Positions 43,450 to 52,561 of a stretch of 64,000 nt of DNA are shown here, piece after piece. The DNA comes from Clostridium sp. (lineage in GTDB: Bacteria; Bacteroidota; Bacteroidia; Bacteroidales; Muribaculaceae): NCBI GenBank assembly GCA_023663805.1, contig JAMPGR010000002.1, positions 1 to 64,000 on the forward strand. Reading direction: 5' to 3'. Each line of letters begins with the position of its first letter. Position 1 is the stretch's first letter. Under the pieces are notes generated by a model. That model ran no database searches. It was not told the DNA's origin and worked only from the letters and a program-made list of their open reading frames with translations. Made by a program: the position numbers and the translations under genes.

Positions 43450-44862
43450 TCAGGAGTTGTCGGACGCCGGATCCTCGAATCCTTCGAGATCGAGGTCGGT
43501 CAGCAGAATGTCCGACGCGGATCCGATCAGGCTGGTCTCTAGTTGGTCGAGACGGACGACAACGCCGGGAAAATGAACCTGGAAATCGGGGATGAATCCG
43601 CGGTAGCCTTTGTGGTAAATCTTGTCGAGAAGGAATCCGAGGGTCAGCGAGGCGAGGTCGACAGCGGGTTGTACGCCGGTTATTTTGACCCCGTCCGGAC
43701 TCCCCGTTCCGGCGACATTGACGAGAATGCCGTCGGCGATCAGGCGGTTGACAATCCGCTCGGTCAGCGTCAGCGGAAGATGGTAACGCTGGCTGATTTT
43801 CAGGCTGTTCAGGTCGGGAAGCCCGCGCTGGAAGCGTTTGGCCACTATCGCCGTGACGGCAACGACACATTTGTGGTAGTAGTCGAGCGAGATCCCGTCG
43901 ACCTGTTTCTGGAAATTGAACCGGTCGAAATTCTGGGAGGCGTAGCAGACGGTCGCGCCGGTGAAGGTGAACATCCAGACAAGCTGGAGCCAGATGAGCA
44001 GCAACGGAAGGAATGAGAAACTGCCGTAGATCGCGTTATATTTCGAGACATAGACCTGGCCGCTGACGAAGAGCCACTGGAGAACGAGATAGGCCGTACC
44101 GGCGAGCGCCCCGGCGAAAAACGCGTTCTTGAACTTCACCTTCGTACAAGGTATCAGCATATACGCTCCGGCGAAGAAGAGCCATGTCAATACGACCGAC
44201 AGGCACTCGAACCCGAACGAAATCGCCGGGGTCAGTCCTTCGAACGGCAGGAGTTTCTTCAGGGTCGTATCGAGGATAATCATTATGCCGCTGCTGCAGA
44301 TTATCAGTGTAGGAAGGACGATGAAGATTCCGAGATAGTCGGTCACCTTGCGCCAGAGCGTCCGGCCCTGTTTGACATTCCAGATTATATTGAACGACTC
44401 CTCGACACTCCCGAGCAGCGAGATGACTGTCCACAAAAGGAAGACGATGCCGACCCCAACGAAGACCCCCTCCGAGGCCTGCTCGAGATAGGAGTCGACG
44501 AAACGCATCGCCGTCGACATCGCTTTCTCCTGCGACGGAACGAGTGTTGTCAGTTCCGACGTCAGCAGACTCTCGAATCCGAACCCGCGGCAGACGGCGA
44601 ACAACAGTGCGAGCATCGGGACGACGGCCAGGACAGTCCGGTAGGTCATCGCCGCCGAGAGATTCTGAAAATCGGGATTCATAAAGGAGCGGACCGTCAG
44701 GTTGACGGTCTTGACGATTGTGACTTTCCAGTTTCGGCGGGTGTCGGTCCAGACCCCGTCGACACAGTAGTCATAGATATTCAGTGCTTTCGTTTTCAGC
44801 CGTTCAATTCGCGACGGAGCCGACGCGGGCGCAGGGGATTTTTTCGGTGTCGTGTCATTCAT
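43450..44862 (-). CDS. YihY/BrkB family membrane protein with C-terminal extension
   Basis: 470 residues, longer than the typical 290. YihY core: SAAMTYRTVLAVVPMLALLF, FVGVGIVFLLWTVISLL, NVKQGRTLWRKVTDYL, LPLLLIWLQLVWMFTFTGA (helices 1-6, to about 330). The extra 140 residues look soluble: YHLPLTLTERIVNRLIADGI resembles a winged helix, and VQPAVDLASLTLGFLLD follows. Formerly called ribonuclease BN; that activity belongs to another protein. Role unknown. First gene of its minus-strand pair. Confidence 0.85.
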   Translation of the reverse strand: MNDTTPKKSPAPASAPSRIERLKTKALNIYDYCVDGVWTDTRRNWKVTIVKTVNLTVRSFMNPDFQNLSAAMTYRTVLAVVPMLALLFAVCRGFGFESLLTSELTTLVPSQEKAMSTAMRFVDSYLEQASEGVFVGVGIVFLLWTVISLLGSVEESFNIIWNVKQGRTLWRKVTDYLGIFIVLPTLIICSSGIMIILDTTLKKLLPFEGLTPAISFGFECLSVVLTWLFFAGAYMLIPCTKVKFKNAFFAGALAGTAYLVLQWLFVSGQVYVSKYNAIYGSFSFLPLLLIWLQLVWMFTFTGATVCYASQNFDRFNFQKQVDGISLDYYHKCVVAVTAIVAKRFQRGLPDLNSLKISQRYHLPLTLTERIVNRLIADGILVNVAGTGSPDGVKITGVQPAVDLASLTLGFLLDKIYHKGYRGFIPDFQVHFPGVVVRLDQLETSLIGSASDILLTDLDLEGFEDPASDNS

Positions 44863-45110
44863 GACAATATAACACCCTCTCCCACCGCTTTTGTTCTCTA
44901 CCGCTTTAATACACTAATGTGTCATCCGGCGGATATGGCGGATCCGGCCGTCGGCAACGACGGCGCGGATGTCAGTCGTGTATGTTAAACGACTAATGGA
45001 TTTGTTCCACGTCTGGGCGGACGCGGCAGGCCGAGTCCCTACGGTAAGCCACTATATATCAACCGTATGATCGATGAGTGTTTATTTGCCGATTAGCCAG
45101 TTGATTTACT
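44863..45110. other. 248-base intergenic stretch without a gene
   Basis: Lies between yihY and the end of the GT2 gene, both on the minus strand. It contains ACACTAATGTGT (a 12-base palindrome near 44909) and GC-rich runs, but no open frame I trust and no close match to the other palindromic blocks. Confidence 0.6.
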
Positions 45111-46163
45111 CTACTTCGGGAAGGAGAGGTCGCTGAAGCGGCGGCGACGAAGGAGGTAGTACTGGATCAGGATGTCGACTCCGGCGCAAGGGTCCTCTTC
45201 GAGCAGATTCAGACTGACGGCGGTACGCTCGATAGAACGTGCCATATGGCGGTAGTCGCGGTGGGCGCGCAGGACTGCCGCGGCATTGCCGAAATCGAAC
45301 GTCGCGACAAACTTAAGCCAGGCGACGGCGTCGAGCAGACGACGACGGAAGAGAACCCGCCGCCGGCAGTTGTCGGGCAGGTTTTTATCCATCATCAGCA
45401 GGTTGTTACGGAAATTCAGATAGGTCTTCCGCGGATTCGACGCCGGGAGGCTCCCTCCGCCGAGATGGTATACGGCCGAACCGGTCACGACATCGACTCC
45501 GTAGCCCGCGAGCCGTATACGCCAGCAGAGGTCGATCTCCTCCATATGGGCAAAGAACGACGCGTCGAGACCGCCGGTCGAGAGATAGACCTCGCGTCGC
45601 ACCATCAGGGCCGCCCCGCTCGCCCAGAACACCGGCGAACTCCCCGACGGATCGTCATACTGCCCGCAGTCTGTCTCGACATCGCCGAACAGTCGCCCAC
45701 GGCAGTAGGGATAGCCGTTCAGGTCGAGGAAGCCTCCGGCAGCGCCAGCATACTCGAACTTTTCCGGTTCCAGGAGCGAACGGATTTTCGGCTGGCAAGC
45801 TCCGCAACGCGGGCAGCGCTCCATATGGTCGTAGAGGGGCCGGAGCCAGTTGTCGCGGACTTCGACATCGGAGTTCAGCAGGAGGGTATACTTCGATTCG
45901 ACCAGCCCAATCGCGAGATTGTAGCCTTCGGCGAAACCGTGGTTGCGGTCGAAGGGGAGCAGTTCGACTTCGGGGAAACGTTCGCGAAGCATCGCGACAC
46001 TGTCGTCGTCGCTGCCGTTATCGGCGACGATGACGCGACCGATCTCCGGGTCGGTATGGGCGACGACCGACGGAAGATACTTCTCCATCAGGGCGCGTCC
46101 GTTCCAGTTCAGGATTATGACGGCGACCGGGCGGTCGCAGATGATTCGGTCGTTATTTTCCAT
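45111..46163 (-). CDS. Family 2 glycosyltransferase (rhamnosyltransferase-like)
   Basis: 350 residues. GT-A core: AVIILNWNGRALMEKYLPS, VIVADNGSDDDSVAML, YTLLLNSDVEVRDNWL (DxD equivalent), WASGAALMVRREVY, FAHMEEIDLCWRIRLAG (catalytic Asp region). This layout is typical of enzymes that build O-antigen or other surface glycans. No membrane helix. Last gene of the mtaB-acyltransferase-GT2 operon, overlapping the previous gene by 11 bases. Donor unknown. Confidence 0.88.
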   Translation of the reverse strand: MENNDRIICDRPVAVIILNWNGRALMEKYLPSVVAHTDPEIGRVIVADNGSDDDSVAMLRERFPEVELLPFDRNHGFAEGYNLAIGLVESKYTLLLNSDVEVRDNWLRPLYDHMERCPRCGACQPKIRSLLEPEKFEYAGAAGGFLDLNGYPYCRGRLFGDVETDCGQYDDPSGSSPVFWASGAALMVRREVYLSTGGLDASFFAHMEEIDLCWRIRLAGYGVDVVTGSAVYHLGGGSLPASNPRKTYLNFRNNLLMMDKNLPDNCRRRVLFRRRLLDAVAWLKFVATFDFGNAAAVLRAHRDYRHMARSIERTAVSLNLLEEDPCAGVDILIQYYLLRRRRFSDLSFPK

Positions 46164-47082
46164 CGGCTGTCGGTTCTGTCGGTTCGTTTTCGGGGAGCGT
46201 CACGGGGTGTTTCCAGCGTTTGTGGGTCCAGAGCCATATCGCCGGGTCGCGGCGTATTGTCTCCTCGAGCATCTGGGCATATCGGCGCGTTATCTCCATC
46301 GGGGGGAGCGACTGCGGGTCCTCGGTGATCATCCGCATGACGATCCGGTAGCGTCCGCGCGAGATCTTGTACATATCCATATACATGACTGCGTCGTTCA
46401 GTTTCCGCGCGACGGTCTCGGTTCCGGTGATCATCGCCGTCGGATGGTTCAGGAAGTTGACGACGAGCGTAGGGTCACCGTGGCTCGGTTTCTGGTCGCT
46501 CATGAAGCCTGTGATTGAGGTGATTCCGTCGCGGCGCAGCCTCATCAGACTGAGGAACACTGTCCGTTTCTGGAACGACAGCGACCCGAAGCGGGAGCGG
46601 AGTTTCAGGAACCACTCGTCGAGCCATTTGTTCTTCAGAGGGCGGTAGACCTGGCAGAAACGGATCCCGGGGCCGTCAGTCCGGAATGCGCTCCAGAGTG
46701 TGATCGACGGGGCGTACTCCCAGTTCCCGCAGTGGGCGAAGTAGCAGACAATCGATCGGCGCTGGATCATCGTGCAGTCGACCTCCTCGACATTGTCGAA
46801 GACCATACGGTTTTCCATCTCTCGGTCTGTCACGTCGGCGAGTTTGATTGTCTCGAAAATATAGTCGGAGAAATTGCGGTAGAACTCCCGCTCGATCCGT
46901 CTCAGTTCCTTCCGGCTCTTCTCGGGAAACGACTCTGCGAGATTCTTCCGGACAATCTTCAGTCGGTAGCGGACAACATAGTGGATAATCGGCGTCAGAA
47001 AATCCGACAGAAGGTACAGCACCTCGTAGTCGAGCCGGGCTACCTGCTCGAGAAACCAGATGACGACACGGCTCCACTTCAT
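46153..47082 (-). CDS. LpxL/HtrB-like lipid A acyltransferase
   Basis: 309 residues. Lysophospholipid acyltransferase fold of the LpxL group: N-terminal hydrophobic LYLLSDFLTPIIHYVVRYRL, FYRNFSDYIFETIKLAD, then the catalytic block CYFAHCGNWEYAPS (HxxxxE), VYRPLKNKWLD, FMSDQKPSHG. It would add a secondary acyl chain to lipid A or a related glycolipid on the inner membrane. Overlaps mtaB upstream by 4 bases and the GT2 downstream by 11. The neighbouring GT2 fits a role in the cell envelope. Confidence 0.87.
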   Translation of the reverse strand: MKWSRVVIWFLEQVARLDYEVLYLLSDFLTPIIHYVVRYRLKIVRKNLAESFPEKSRKELRRIEREFYRNFSDYIFETIKLADVTDREMENRMVFDNVEEVDCTMIQRRSIVCYFAHCGNWEYAPSITLWSAFRTDGPGIRFCQVYRPLKNKWLDEWFLKLRSRFGSLSFQKRTVFLSLMRLRRDGITSITGFMSDQKPSHGDPTLVVNFLNHPTAMITGTETVARKLNDAVMYMDMYKISRGRYRIVMRMITEDPQSLPPMEITRRYAQMLEETIRRDPAIWLWTHKRWKHPVTLPENEPTEPTADGK

Positions 47083-48383
47083 CCGGCAACCACTCCTTTC
47101 AGCGAGTCATCCTCCTCTTCGACCTGGCCGGAGAGGCGGACCGCGACGATCTTGTTGGCCAGCGACTCGTCGGCCGGAAGGGCGACGCGGATATAGTTGT
47201 CGGTAAAGCCGCTGATCTCGCCGTCGTGGATCGAATGCTCTACCAGGACGGGACGCTCGGTTCCGCTGTAGCGGTTGACGAAGCGGCTGAATTTCCGGGC
47301 CGAGAGTTCAGTCAGGCGCGCGGCGCGGCAGTGTTTCTCCTCCTGGGAGACGACCGGGGTTATCGCGAGTGCGCGCGTTCCGGGTCGCTCGCTATAGGGG
47401 AAGACATGGAGACGGGTGATGTCGAGGCTATCGATAAACGAGAGGGAGTTTTCGAACCGCCCGGGAGTTTCGCCGCGGGCTCCGGCGATCACATCGACTC
47501 CGATGAATGCGTCGGGTATCTCGCGGCGTATCCGTTCGATACGCTGGCGGAAGAGTGCGGTGTCGTAGTGGCGCCGCATCAGACGCAGCACCTCGTCATC
47601 ACCGGCCTGGAGGGGGATGTGGAAGTGGGGCATGAACCGCCGCGACGAGGCGACGAAGTCGATGGTCTCGTCGGTCAGCAGGTTCGGCTCAATCGAGGAG
47701 ATACGGTAGCGGTCGATTCCGTCGACGAGGTCGAGGGCGCGGACGAGGTCGATAAACCGCTCGCCGGTCTGTTTTCCGAAGTCACCGATATTGACGCCTG
47801 TGATAACGATTTCGCGTCCACCTTCGTCGGCGACGCGCCGGGCTGCGTCGGCCATCTCGGCAATTGTCCCCGAGCGGCTTCGACCGCGGGCGAAGGGGAT
47901 CGTACAATAACTGCAGAAGTAGTCACAGCCGTCCTGGACCTTCAGGAAGTAGCGCGTCCGGTCTCCGCGCGAGCAGGAGGGGGAGAATTCGCGGATATCC
48001 TTCGTCGGGGTGACGCGGCTGACCGCCTCACGGTTGGCGAGCCATCGGTCGACATATTCGGCTATCAGGAGTTTACGGTCGTTCCCGGCAACAATCGCGA
48101 CGCCGGGAAGTTGGGCGACCTCCTCGGGTTTCAACTGGGCGTAGCATCCGGTCGCGACGATAGCCGCCGAAGGCCATCGGCGAGCGTACGAGCGGATAGT
48201 CTGGCGGCATTTCTTGTCAGCGAGTTCCGTTACGCTGCATGTGTTGACGACAACCAGATCGGGCTGTTCGCCGGGCAAGGCCGCGACAATCCCTTTCCCG
48301 GCGAGCATATCGGCGATTGTCGCCGTCTCCGAGAAATTCAACTTGCAGCCGAAGGTATGATAATGTGCTTTTAACGTTTCCAT
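47079..48383 (-). CDS. mtaB: tRNA t6A37 methylthiotransferase MtaB
   Basis: 434 residues. N-terminal UPF0004 domain with cysteines (YHTFGCKLNFSET; VVNTCSVTELADKKCRQTI; VATGCYAQL), radical-SAM domain with DGCDYFCSYCTIPFARGRSR (CxxxCxxC), and C-terminal TRAM. It turns t6A37 into ms2t6A37 in tRNA. The first Cys motif GCKLN separates it from MiaB (GCQMN). First gene of the operon; a TAATTTTG box on the minus strand (complement of 48398-48405) lies 14 bases before the start. Confidence 0.93.
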   Translation of the reverse strand: METLKAHYHTFGCKLNFSETATIADMLAGKGIVAALPGEQPDLVVVNTCSVTELADKKCRQTIRSYARRWPSAAIVATGCYAQLKPEEVAQLPGVAIVAGNDRKLLIAEYVDRWLANREAVSRVTPTKDIREFSPSCSRGDRTRYFLKVQDGCDYFCSYCTIPFARGRSRSGTIAEMADAARRVADEGGREIVITGVNIGDFGKQTGERFIDLVRALDLVDGIDRYRISSIEPNLLTDETIDFVASSRRFMPHFHIPLQAGDDEVLRLMRRHYDTALFRQRIERIRREIPDAFIGVDVIAGARGETPGRFENSLSFIDSLDITRLHVFPYSERPGTRALAITPVVSQEEKHCRAARLTELSARKFSRFVNRYSGTERPVLVEHSIHDGEISGFTDNYIRVALPADESLANKIVAVRLSGQVEEEDDSLKGVVAG

Positions 48384-48425
48384 TATTTTTCAGACCGCAA
48401 AATTAGTGAAATTTTTCGGTTTTAT

Positions 48426-48456
48426 TTTGCCACATCAAATAAAATAACTAAATTTG
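48426..48456 (+). promoter_or_regulatory. Promoter of the L31 gene
   Basis: TTTG at 48426-48429, 19 bases, TAAATTTG at 48449-48456; the start codon is 72 bases later. Confidence 0.75.
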
Positions 48457-48528
48457 CACGCCATTACAGAAGGGCGCCTTACCAGCGCGATCAATCCTGA
48501 GTAATAACAAAAGAAATCAAACCCGAAA

Positions 48529-48786
48529 ATGAAAAAAGAGATCCATCCTTCAAACTATCGTGAAGTTGTGTTCAAAGACATGTCGAACGAAGAGATTTTC
48601 ATCACCCGTTCAACCGTCGCAACCAAGGAAACCATCGAGGTCGACGGCGTGACATACCCCCTGGTGAAACTCGAAATCACGAGCTCTTCGCACCCGTTCT
48701 TCACCGGCAAACAGAAGCTCGTCGACACCGCAGGCCGCGTCGACAAGTTCATGAGCCGCTACGGTGCGCGCAACAAGAAGAAATAA
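48529..48786 (+). CDS. rpmE2: 50S ribosomal protein L31, type B
   Basis: 85 residues. Reads [18 protein letters not shown], then [20 protein letters not shown] and [16 protein letters not shown]. The zinc-binding cysteines of type A L31 are absent, and the insertion around [14 protein letters not shown] marks type B, the zinc-independent form common in Bacteroidota. Own promoter and terminator. Confidence 0.95.
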   Translation: MKKEIHPSNYREVVFKDMSNEEIFITRSTVATKETIEVDGVTYPLVKLEITSSSHPFFTGKQKLVDTAGRVDKFMSRYGARNKKK

Positions 48787-48814
48787 AGTGAGATCTTTAT
48801 TCAAAGGAATTTGG

Positions 48815-48848
48815 AAAAAGGAGTAGAAATTTTTCTGCTCCTTTTTTT
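48815..48848 (+). terminator. Terminator of the L31 gene
   Basis: AAAAGGAGTAGAAA pairs with TTTCTGCTCCTTTT (one mismatch) around a short loop, with seven T at the end. The T run supplies part of the -33 box of the next promoter. Confidence 0.8.
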
Positions 48849-48877
48849 GCTACTTTCCCCGATACTTCCTAACTTTG
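48846..48877 (+). promoter_or_regulatory. Promoter of the lactonase-family lipoprotein gene
   Basis: TTTG at 48846-48849, 20 bases, TAACTTTG at 48870-48877; start codon at 48899. Confidence 0.72.
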
Positions 48878-48898
48878 GGGCATTCAAACCGACAAACA

Positions 48899-50056
48899 AT
48901 GGCAAATAACCGACATATCGCCCAGATTGCCGCTGTCACGCTACTCGCAGCCGCAGTTTCCTGCACCGGAAACCAGACCGGTCCGGCCGACACTCCGGCC
49001 GACACCGACGGCCGGCAACTCCTGCTCGTCGGCAGTTACTCACCCGCCGACCACGCCGGTATAAAACTCTACAGTTTCGACCCCGAAACCGCCGCGATGA
49101 CCCTCGTCGATTCCCTCGCCGGAATATCGAACCCTTCATACCAGGCCATCAGCGACGACGAGGTGACAATCTATTCAGTCGGCGAGGAGAACGGCGTATC
49201 CTCGACCGCAAACACGATCCGCCTCGACCGCGATTCGCTCCGGATGACTCTCGTCAACTCCGTCGCGACCGGTGGCGGCGCTCCTTGTTATATTAATACA
49301 AGCCCCGACGGACGATTTCTTCTGACAGCGAACTATCTCGGAGGGAGCGTCAGCATCTTCCCGCTCGATTCGGCCGGAACGATCGCCGGAGTCCCCGACG
49401 TCATCCCCTTCGCCGGAAACGGACCGGTCACCGACCGCCAGGAGCAACCCCACCTCCACTGCGTCGAATTCACCCCCGACGGGCGCTTCCTGCTCGCCGA
49501 CGACCTCGGAACCGACCGGATCCACATGTTCCCACTCTCGGCCGGAACCGATTCGACACTGACCGACCCCTCGGCGATGACCGACGTCACCCTCGAGCCC
49601 GGCTCCGGCCCGCGCCATATTGTCTTCGACAACTCCGGAAGCCACGCATATCTGATTAACGAAATCTCCGGGGCGGTAACGATGCTCGACTACGACGGAA
49701 AGACGCTCGTCGCGCGGCAATATATCCAGGCCGACACCGTCGGCGCCCAGGGGAGCGGCGACATACACCTCTCCCCCGACGGCCGATATCTCTACGCCTC
49801 GAACCGACTAAAGGCCGACGGAATCGCTATCTTCGCCGTCAACCCCGATGACGGCACCCTCTCCCGCGCCGGATATCAACCGACCGGTCCCCACCCACGT
49901 AACTTCGTCATCTCGCCCGACGGCCGGTGGCTCCTGGTCGCCTGCCGCGACTCCGACGAGATCGAGGTCTACAGCCGCGACCCGGAATCCGGCCTGCTGA
50001 CCCGCTCCGGTCAGACCATCGCGACACCCCGCCCCGTCTGTCTGAAATTCCTCTAA
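48899..50056 (+). CDS. Lactonase-family (Pgl-type) seven-bladed propeller lipoprotein
   Basis: 385 residues from the ATG at 48899. Lipoprotein signal with LLAAAVSCTGNQ. PF10282 propeller blades: LLVGSYSPADHAGIKLYSFD, PCYINTSPDGRFLLTANYLG, HLHCVEFTPDGRFLLADDLG, GSGPRHIVFDNSGSHAYLIN, HPRNFVISPDGRWLLVACRD. YbhE-type 6-phosphogluconolactonases share this fold, but those are cytoplasmic; with a lipid anchor this one probably works on another lactone or binds a ligand in the envelope. An OMP gene follows after 13 bases. Confidence 0.85.
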   Translation: MANNRHIAQIAAVTLLAAAVSCTGNQTGPADTPADTDGRQLLLVGSYSPADHAGIKLYSFDPETAAMTLVDSLAGISNPSYQAISDDEVTIYSVGEENGVSSTANTIRLDRDSLRMTLVNSVATGGGAPCYINTSPDGRFLLTANYLGGSVSIFPLDSAGTIAGVPDVIPFAGNGPVTDRQEQPHLHCVEFTPDGRFLLADDLGTDRIHMFPLSAGTDSTLTDPSAMTDVTLEPGSGPRHIVFDNSGSHAYLINEISGAVTMLDYDGKTLVARQYIQADTVGAQGSGDIHLSPDGRYLYASNRLKADGIAIFAVNPDDGTLSRAGYQPTGPHPRNFVISPDGRWLLVACRDSDEIEVYSRDPESGLLTRSGQTIATPRPVCLKFL

Positions 50057-50069
50057 AACAACATTCGCT

Positions 50070-50747
50070 ATGAGAAAGAAACTAATCCCGCTGGTCGCCG
50101 CAATCGTCGCGACAACCGTCACACTTTCGGCCCAGACCCCGTTCGACTCGGGGAATAACCATCCCCATTGGGGCGCGCGCATCGGTCTCGATGTCAGCCA
50201 TCCCGGCGATCTCTCGGTCGACAAGGTATCAATCGATATGTTCAACGCCGGAGCCGGCTTCTCCTTCGGCGCTGTCTACAATATGCCACTCGTCGCCAAT
50301 CTCTACCTCGAACCTGGCGCACTGTTCTACTACGACACCTTCGGCACCGATGTCCAGATTCTCGACGGCCCCCCTGAACAGCCTGGGCCGAAACTCGGCT
50401 TCAAACAGTTCGGCCTCCGAATCCCGGTCATGGTCGGCTACCACGTCGACCTTGCCCCCTGCAGCATCCACCTCTTCCTCGGCCCGGAATTCTCTATCGG
50501 GCTCCACGGACGCGCAACGGCCAGTTACAAATCAGGCTCGACGAACATCAGCGAATCGGAGAACTGCTATGAAGATGGAGGCCTGAAGCGATTCAACGCC
50601 GCTTTCCGCTTCGGCGCGGCCGTCGAAGTTGGTCACTACTATCTGTCGCTCAGCGAATCGATCGGCAGCAACATGCTCCGCGACTGGGGCAACGACGTCA
50701 GTTGCGGCCACCGGCTCTTCAACCTCTCACTCGGCTACAACTTCTGA
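50070..50747 (+). CDS. Outer membrane beta-barrel protein
   Basis: 225 residues. Signal peptide ([15 protein letters not shown]), then strands typical of a small PorT/OmpW-like barrel: [67 protein letters not shown], and a last strand [10 protein letters not shown] ending in Phe, as barrel proteins do. Function unknown; likely co-transcribed with the lactonase-family gene. Confidence 0.83.
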   Translation: MRKKLIPLVAAIVATTVTLSAQTPFDSGNNHPHWGARIGLDVSHPGDLSVDKVSIDMFNAGAGFSFGAVYNMPLVANLYLEPGALFYYDTFGTDVQILDGPPEQPGPKLGFKQFGLRIPVMVGYHVDLAPCSIHLFLGPEFSIGLHGRATASYKSGSTNISESENCYEDGGLKRFNAAFRFGAAVEVGHYYLSLSESIGSNMLRDWGNDVSCGHRLFNLSLGYNF

Positions 50748-50757
50748 CACGCCACCC

Positions 50758-50802
50758 TTATAAATCTTATAAGTCGTATAACTCGTATAAGTCATATAAC
50801 TC
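50758..50802. repeat. Short tandem repeat of TATAAGTCG-like units
   Basis: About five units of 9-10 bases (TATAAATCT, TATAAGTCG, TATAACTCG, TATAAGTCA, TATAACTCG) directly after the OMP gene and before a terminator hairpin. Confidence 0.75.
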
Positions 50803-50803
50803 G

Positions 50804-50845
50804 GAGCCGGTTTCTTGTCGAAACCGGCTCTGGTTCGTTTTTTTT
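50804..50845 (+). terminator. Terminator after the OMP gene
   Basis: GAGCCGGTTTC (50804-50814), five-base loop, GAAACCGGCTC (50820-50830), seven bases, then eight T. Perfect 11-base stem, with the T run slightly displaced. Confidence 0.8.
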
Positions 50846-50853
50846 GAAAAAAC

Positions 50854-50885
50854 TTTGGCGGTTAGGGAGATATTGAGTAATTTTG
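50854..50885 (+). promoter_or_regulatory. Promoter of rplS
   Basis: TTTG at 50854-50857, 20 bases, TAATTTTG at 50878-50885. The start codon is 83 bases later, giving a leader of about 75 bases. Confidence 0.75.
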
Positions 50886-50968
50886 CACCCGATATCGCAA
50901 TCGCTGGCAGGACATGCAGCCTGTTATGTTGCGAATATTTTCTAACTATTAAACTATCAATCACGAAA

Positions 50969-51325
50969 ATGGATTTGATTAAAGTAGCCGAAGAGGCTTT
51001 CGCAACCGAAAAGAAAAATCATCCCGAATTCGGCCCGGGCGACACCATCACCGTTGCATACCGCATCAAAGAGGGTAACAAGGAACGTATCCAGCAGTAT
51101 CGCGGCGTTGTCATTCGCATCTCTGGCGAAGGTAACAAAAAACGCTTCACCGTCCGCAAGATGAGCGACAATATCGGCGTCGAGCGTATCTTCCCGATCG
51201 AATCGCCCTTCATCGACTCGATCACCGTCAACAAGTTCGGCAAGGTTCGCCGCGCAAAACTCTACTACCTGCGCAAACTGACCGGCAAGAAGGCCCGCAT
51301 CAAAGAGCGCCGCGTGACGAAATAA
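50969..51325 (+). CDS. rplS: 50S ribosomal protein L19
   Basis: 118 residues from the ATG at 50969. [80 protein letters not shown] are the L19 signature. It sits at the 30S-50S interface. Encoded alone here, without the rimM-trmD genes that accompany it in proteobacteria. Confidence 0.96.
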   Translation: MDLIKVAEEAFATEKKNHPEFGPGDTITVAYRIKEGNKERIQQYRGVVIRISGEGNKKRFTVRKMSDNIGVERIFPIESPFIDSITVNKFGKVRRAKLYYLRKLTGKKARIKERRVTK

Positions 51326-51680
51326 CCGTCGTCGCGTCCACACCCCTTGATTTGACGCTTCTGAGGCGTTTCGCCCCGAGCGATTCGCTACTACAGGAAA
51401 AAAACTCACAAGCGAAAGGAATCAAAACATATCTCCCGAAACGGAGAACTGCTTTATTCCTTTCGCTTTCTGTTTTTTCCAGACACCCTCCCGAACAACC
51501 CCTCCGCATCGTTCCCACCACTGACACCACATACACGGGACCGATGTTCCTTTCCCGAGAACCGACCATTCGATTATCGTATCATATCCCCTGTTTTCTC
51601 TCCGAACCTTTCTCTCCACGTTTACAATCACTATCACAGGCAGTTTCAATCCGCCGGAAAACTCACTGAAAAACGCTTTT
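51326..51680. other. 355-base region between rplS and the AraC gene
   Basis: No credible gene. It holds the nested hairpin described separately (51410-51480) and below it an AT/CT-rich leader of about 200 bases before the AraC start. I see no consensus promoter with good spacing. Confidence 0.6.
51410..51480 (+). terminator. Nested stem-loop downstream of rplS, probable terminator
   Basis: AAGCGAAAGGAAT (51410-51422) pairs perfectly with ATTCCTTTCGCTT (51456-51468). Within its 33-base loop a second hairpin, TCTCC/GGAGA (51432-51447), closes around CGAAAC. A T-rich run follows (51469-51478). The nested form is unusual for a plain terminator. Confidence 0.6.
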
Positions 51681-52538
51681 ATGGAAACACCGGAAGAGAC
51701 CAAAACGCTCCCCGAACATTTCGAAGAAGGGGAGAATTTTTCCGCCTCGCGTGTTGACGCCGAAATCGTCAACACCTATCTGCGCGGCATCGATTCGCGC
51801 GACACATCCTTTATCTTTGTCTACATTTCGAAAGGTAATGCAACAGTCAGTCTTGACTTCAAGGATGTCGAGATGAAATCCCAGACTGCGACAATCATAA
51901 CGCCAGGCCAGGTGTTCAACGTCGTGTCGGTCTCCGACGACGCCCAGGGATGGCTCGTCAAATTACCCGCCGACAAACTCTCGAAAACAGAGAACTGCCC
52001 GTTCCAATATCTGTTGCTCGACAGTTCTCCAATCGCGCTTGATCAGACCGAGACATTCGAACTGACAAAAATCTTCGATATGCTCGAGCGCCGCAGCGAC
52101 AATTCGCGCAGCGACACTCCGGGAGTCGTCCGGCTTATGTGCTACACCTTCGCCGCTATCATCCTCGAGGCTCTCGAACGCCGAACCCGAGAATTATTCC
52201 CCGACAAAATCGGACAGATCGAACTGATCGGCCAGCTCTACCATATGATTGACAAAGATATCACGAAGACACGATTCCCGTCGTACTACGCCGGGCTCCT
52301 CGGGATATCCCCTTCATATCTGAACGAAAAGTTCCGCCGTATTATGGGACAGAACATCAGTCTCTATATCCGCCGCGAATCGATACTCAGGGCCGCCCGC
52401 CGTATTGTGCTGACCTCCCTCCCCTTCCGCGACATCGCCCTCGAGGCGGGCTACGATGACCAAGCCTACTTCACTCGCCAGTTCACCAAAGTCACCGGTC
52501 TGACCCCTACCCAGTTCCGCAACAAATACTCCCGCTGA
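51681..52538 (+). CDS. AraC-family transcriptional regulator
   Basis: 285 residues. N-terminal ligand/cupin-like half (FIFVYISKGNATVSLDF; TATIITPGQVFNVVSVSD). C-terminal pair of helix-turn-helix motifs: YYAGLLGISPSYLNEKFRRI and FRDIALEAGYDDQAYFTRQF, with TGLTPTQFRNKYS at the end, the AraC signature. No adjacent target operon on this strand; a palindrome block and the convergent men genes follow. Regulated process unknown. Confidence 0.9.
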   Translation: METPEETKTLPEHFEEGENFSASRVDAEIVNTYLRGIDSRDTSFIFVYISKGNATVSLDFKDVEMKSQTATIITPGQVFNVVSVSDDAQGWLVKLPADKLSKTENCPFQYLLLDSSPIALDQTETFELTKIFDMLERRSDNSRSDTPGVVRLMCYTFAAIILEALERRTRELFPDKIGQIELIGQLYHMIDKDITKTRFPSYYAGLLGISPSYLNEKFRRIMGQNISLYIRRESILRAARRIVLTSLPFRDIALEAGYDDQAYFTRQFTKVTGLTPTQFRNKYSR

Positions 52539-52561
52539 AACCCCATCGATAGACTAGCATT

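Noticed and set aside
50758-50802. Possible tRNA or riboswitch because of repeats and hairpin near rplS
   Set aside because: No cloverleaf and no conserved T-loop; the hairpin is a plain terminator and the repeats are simple.
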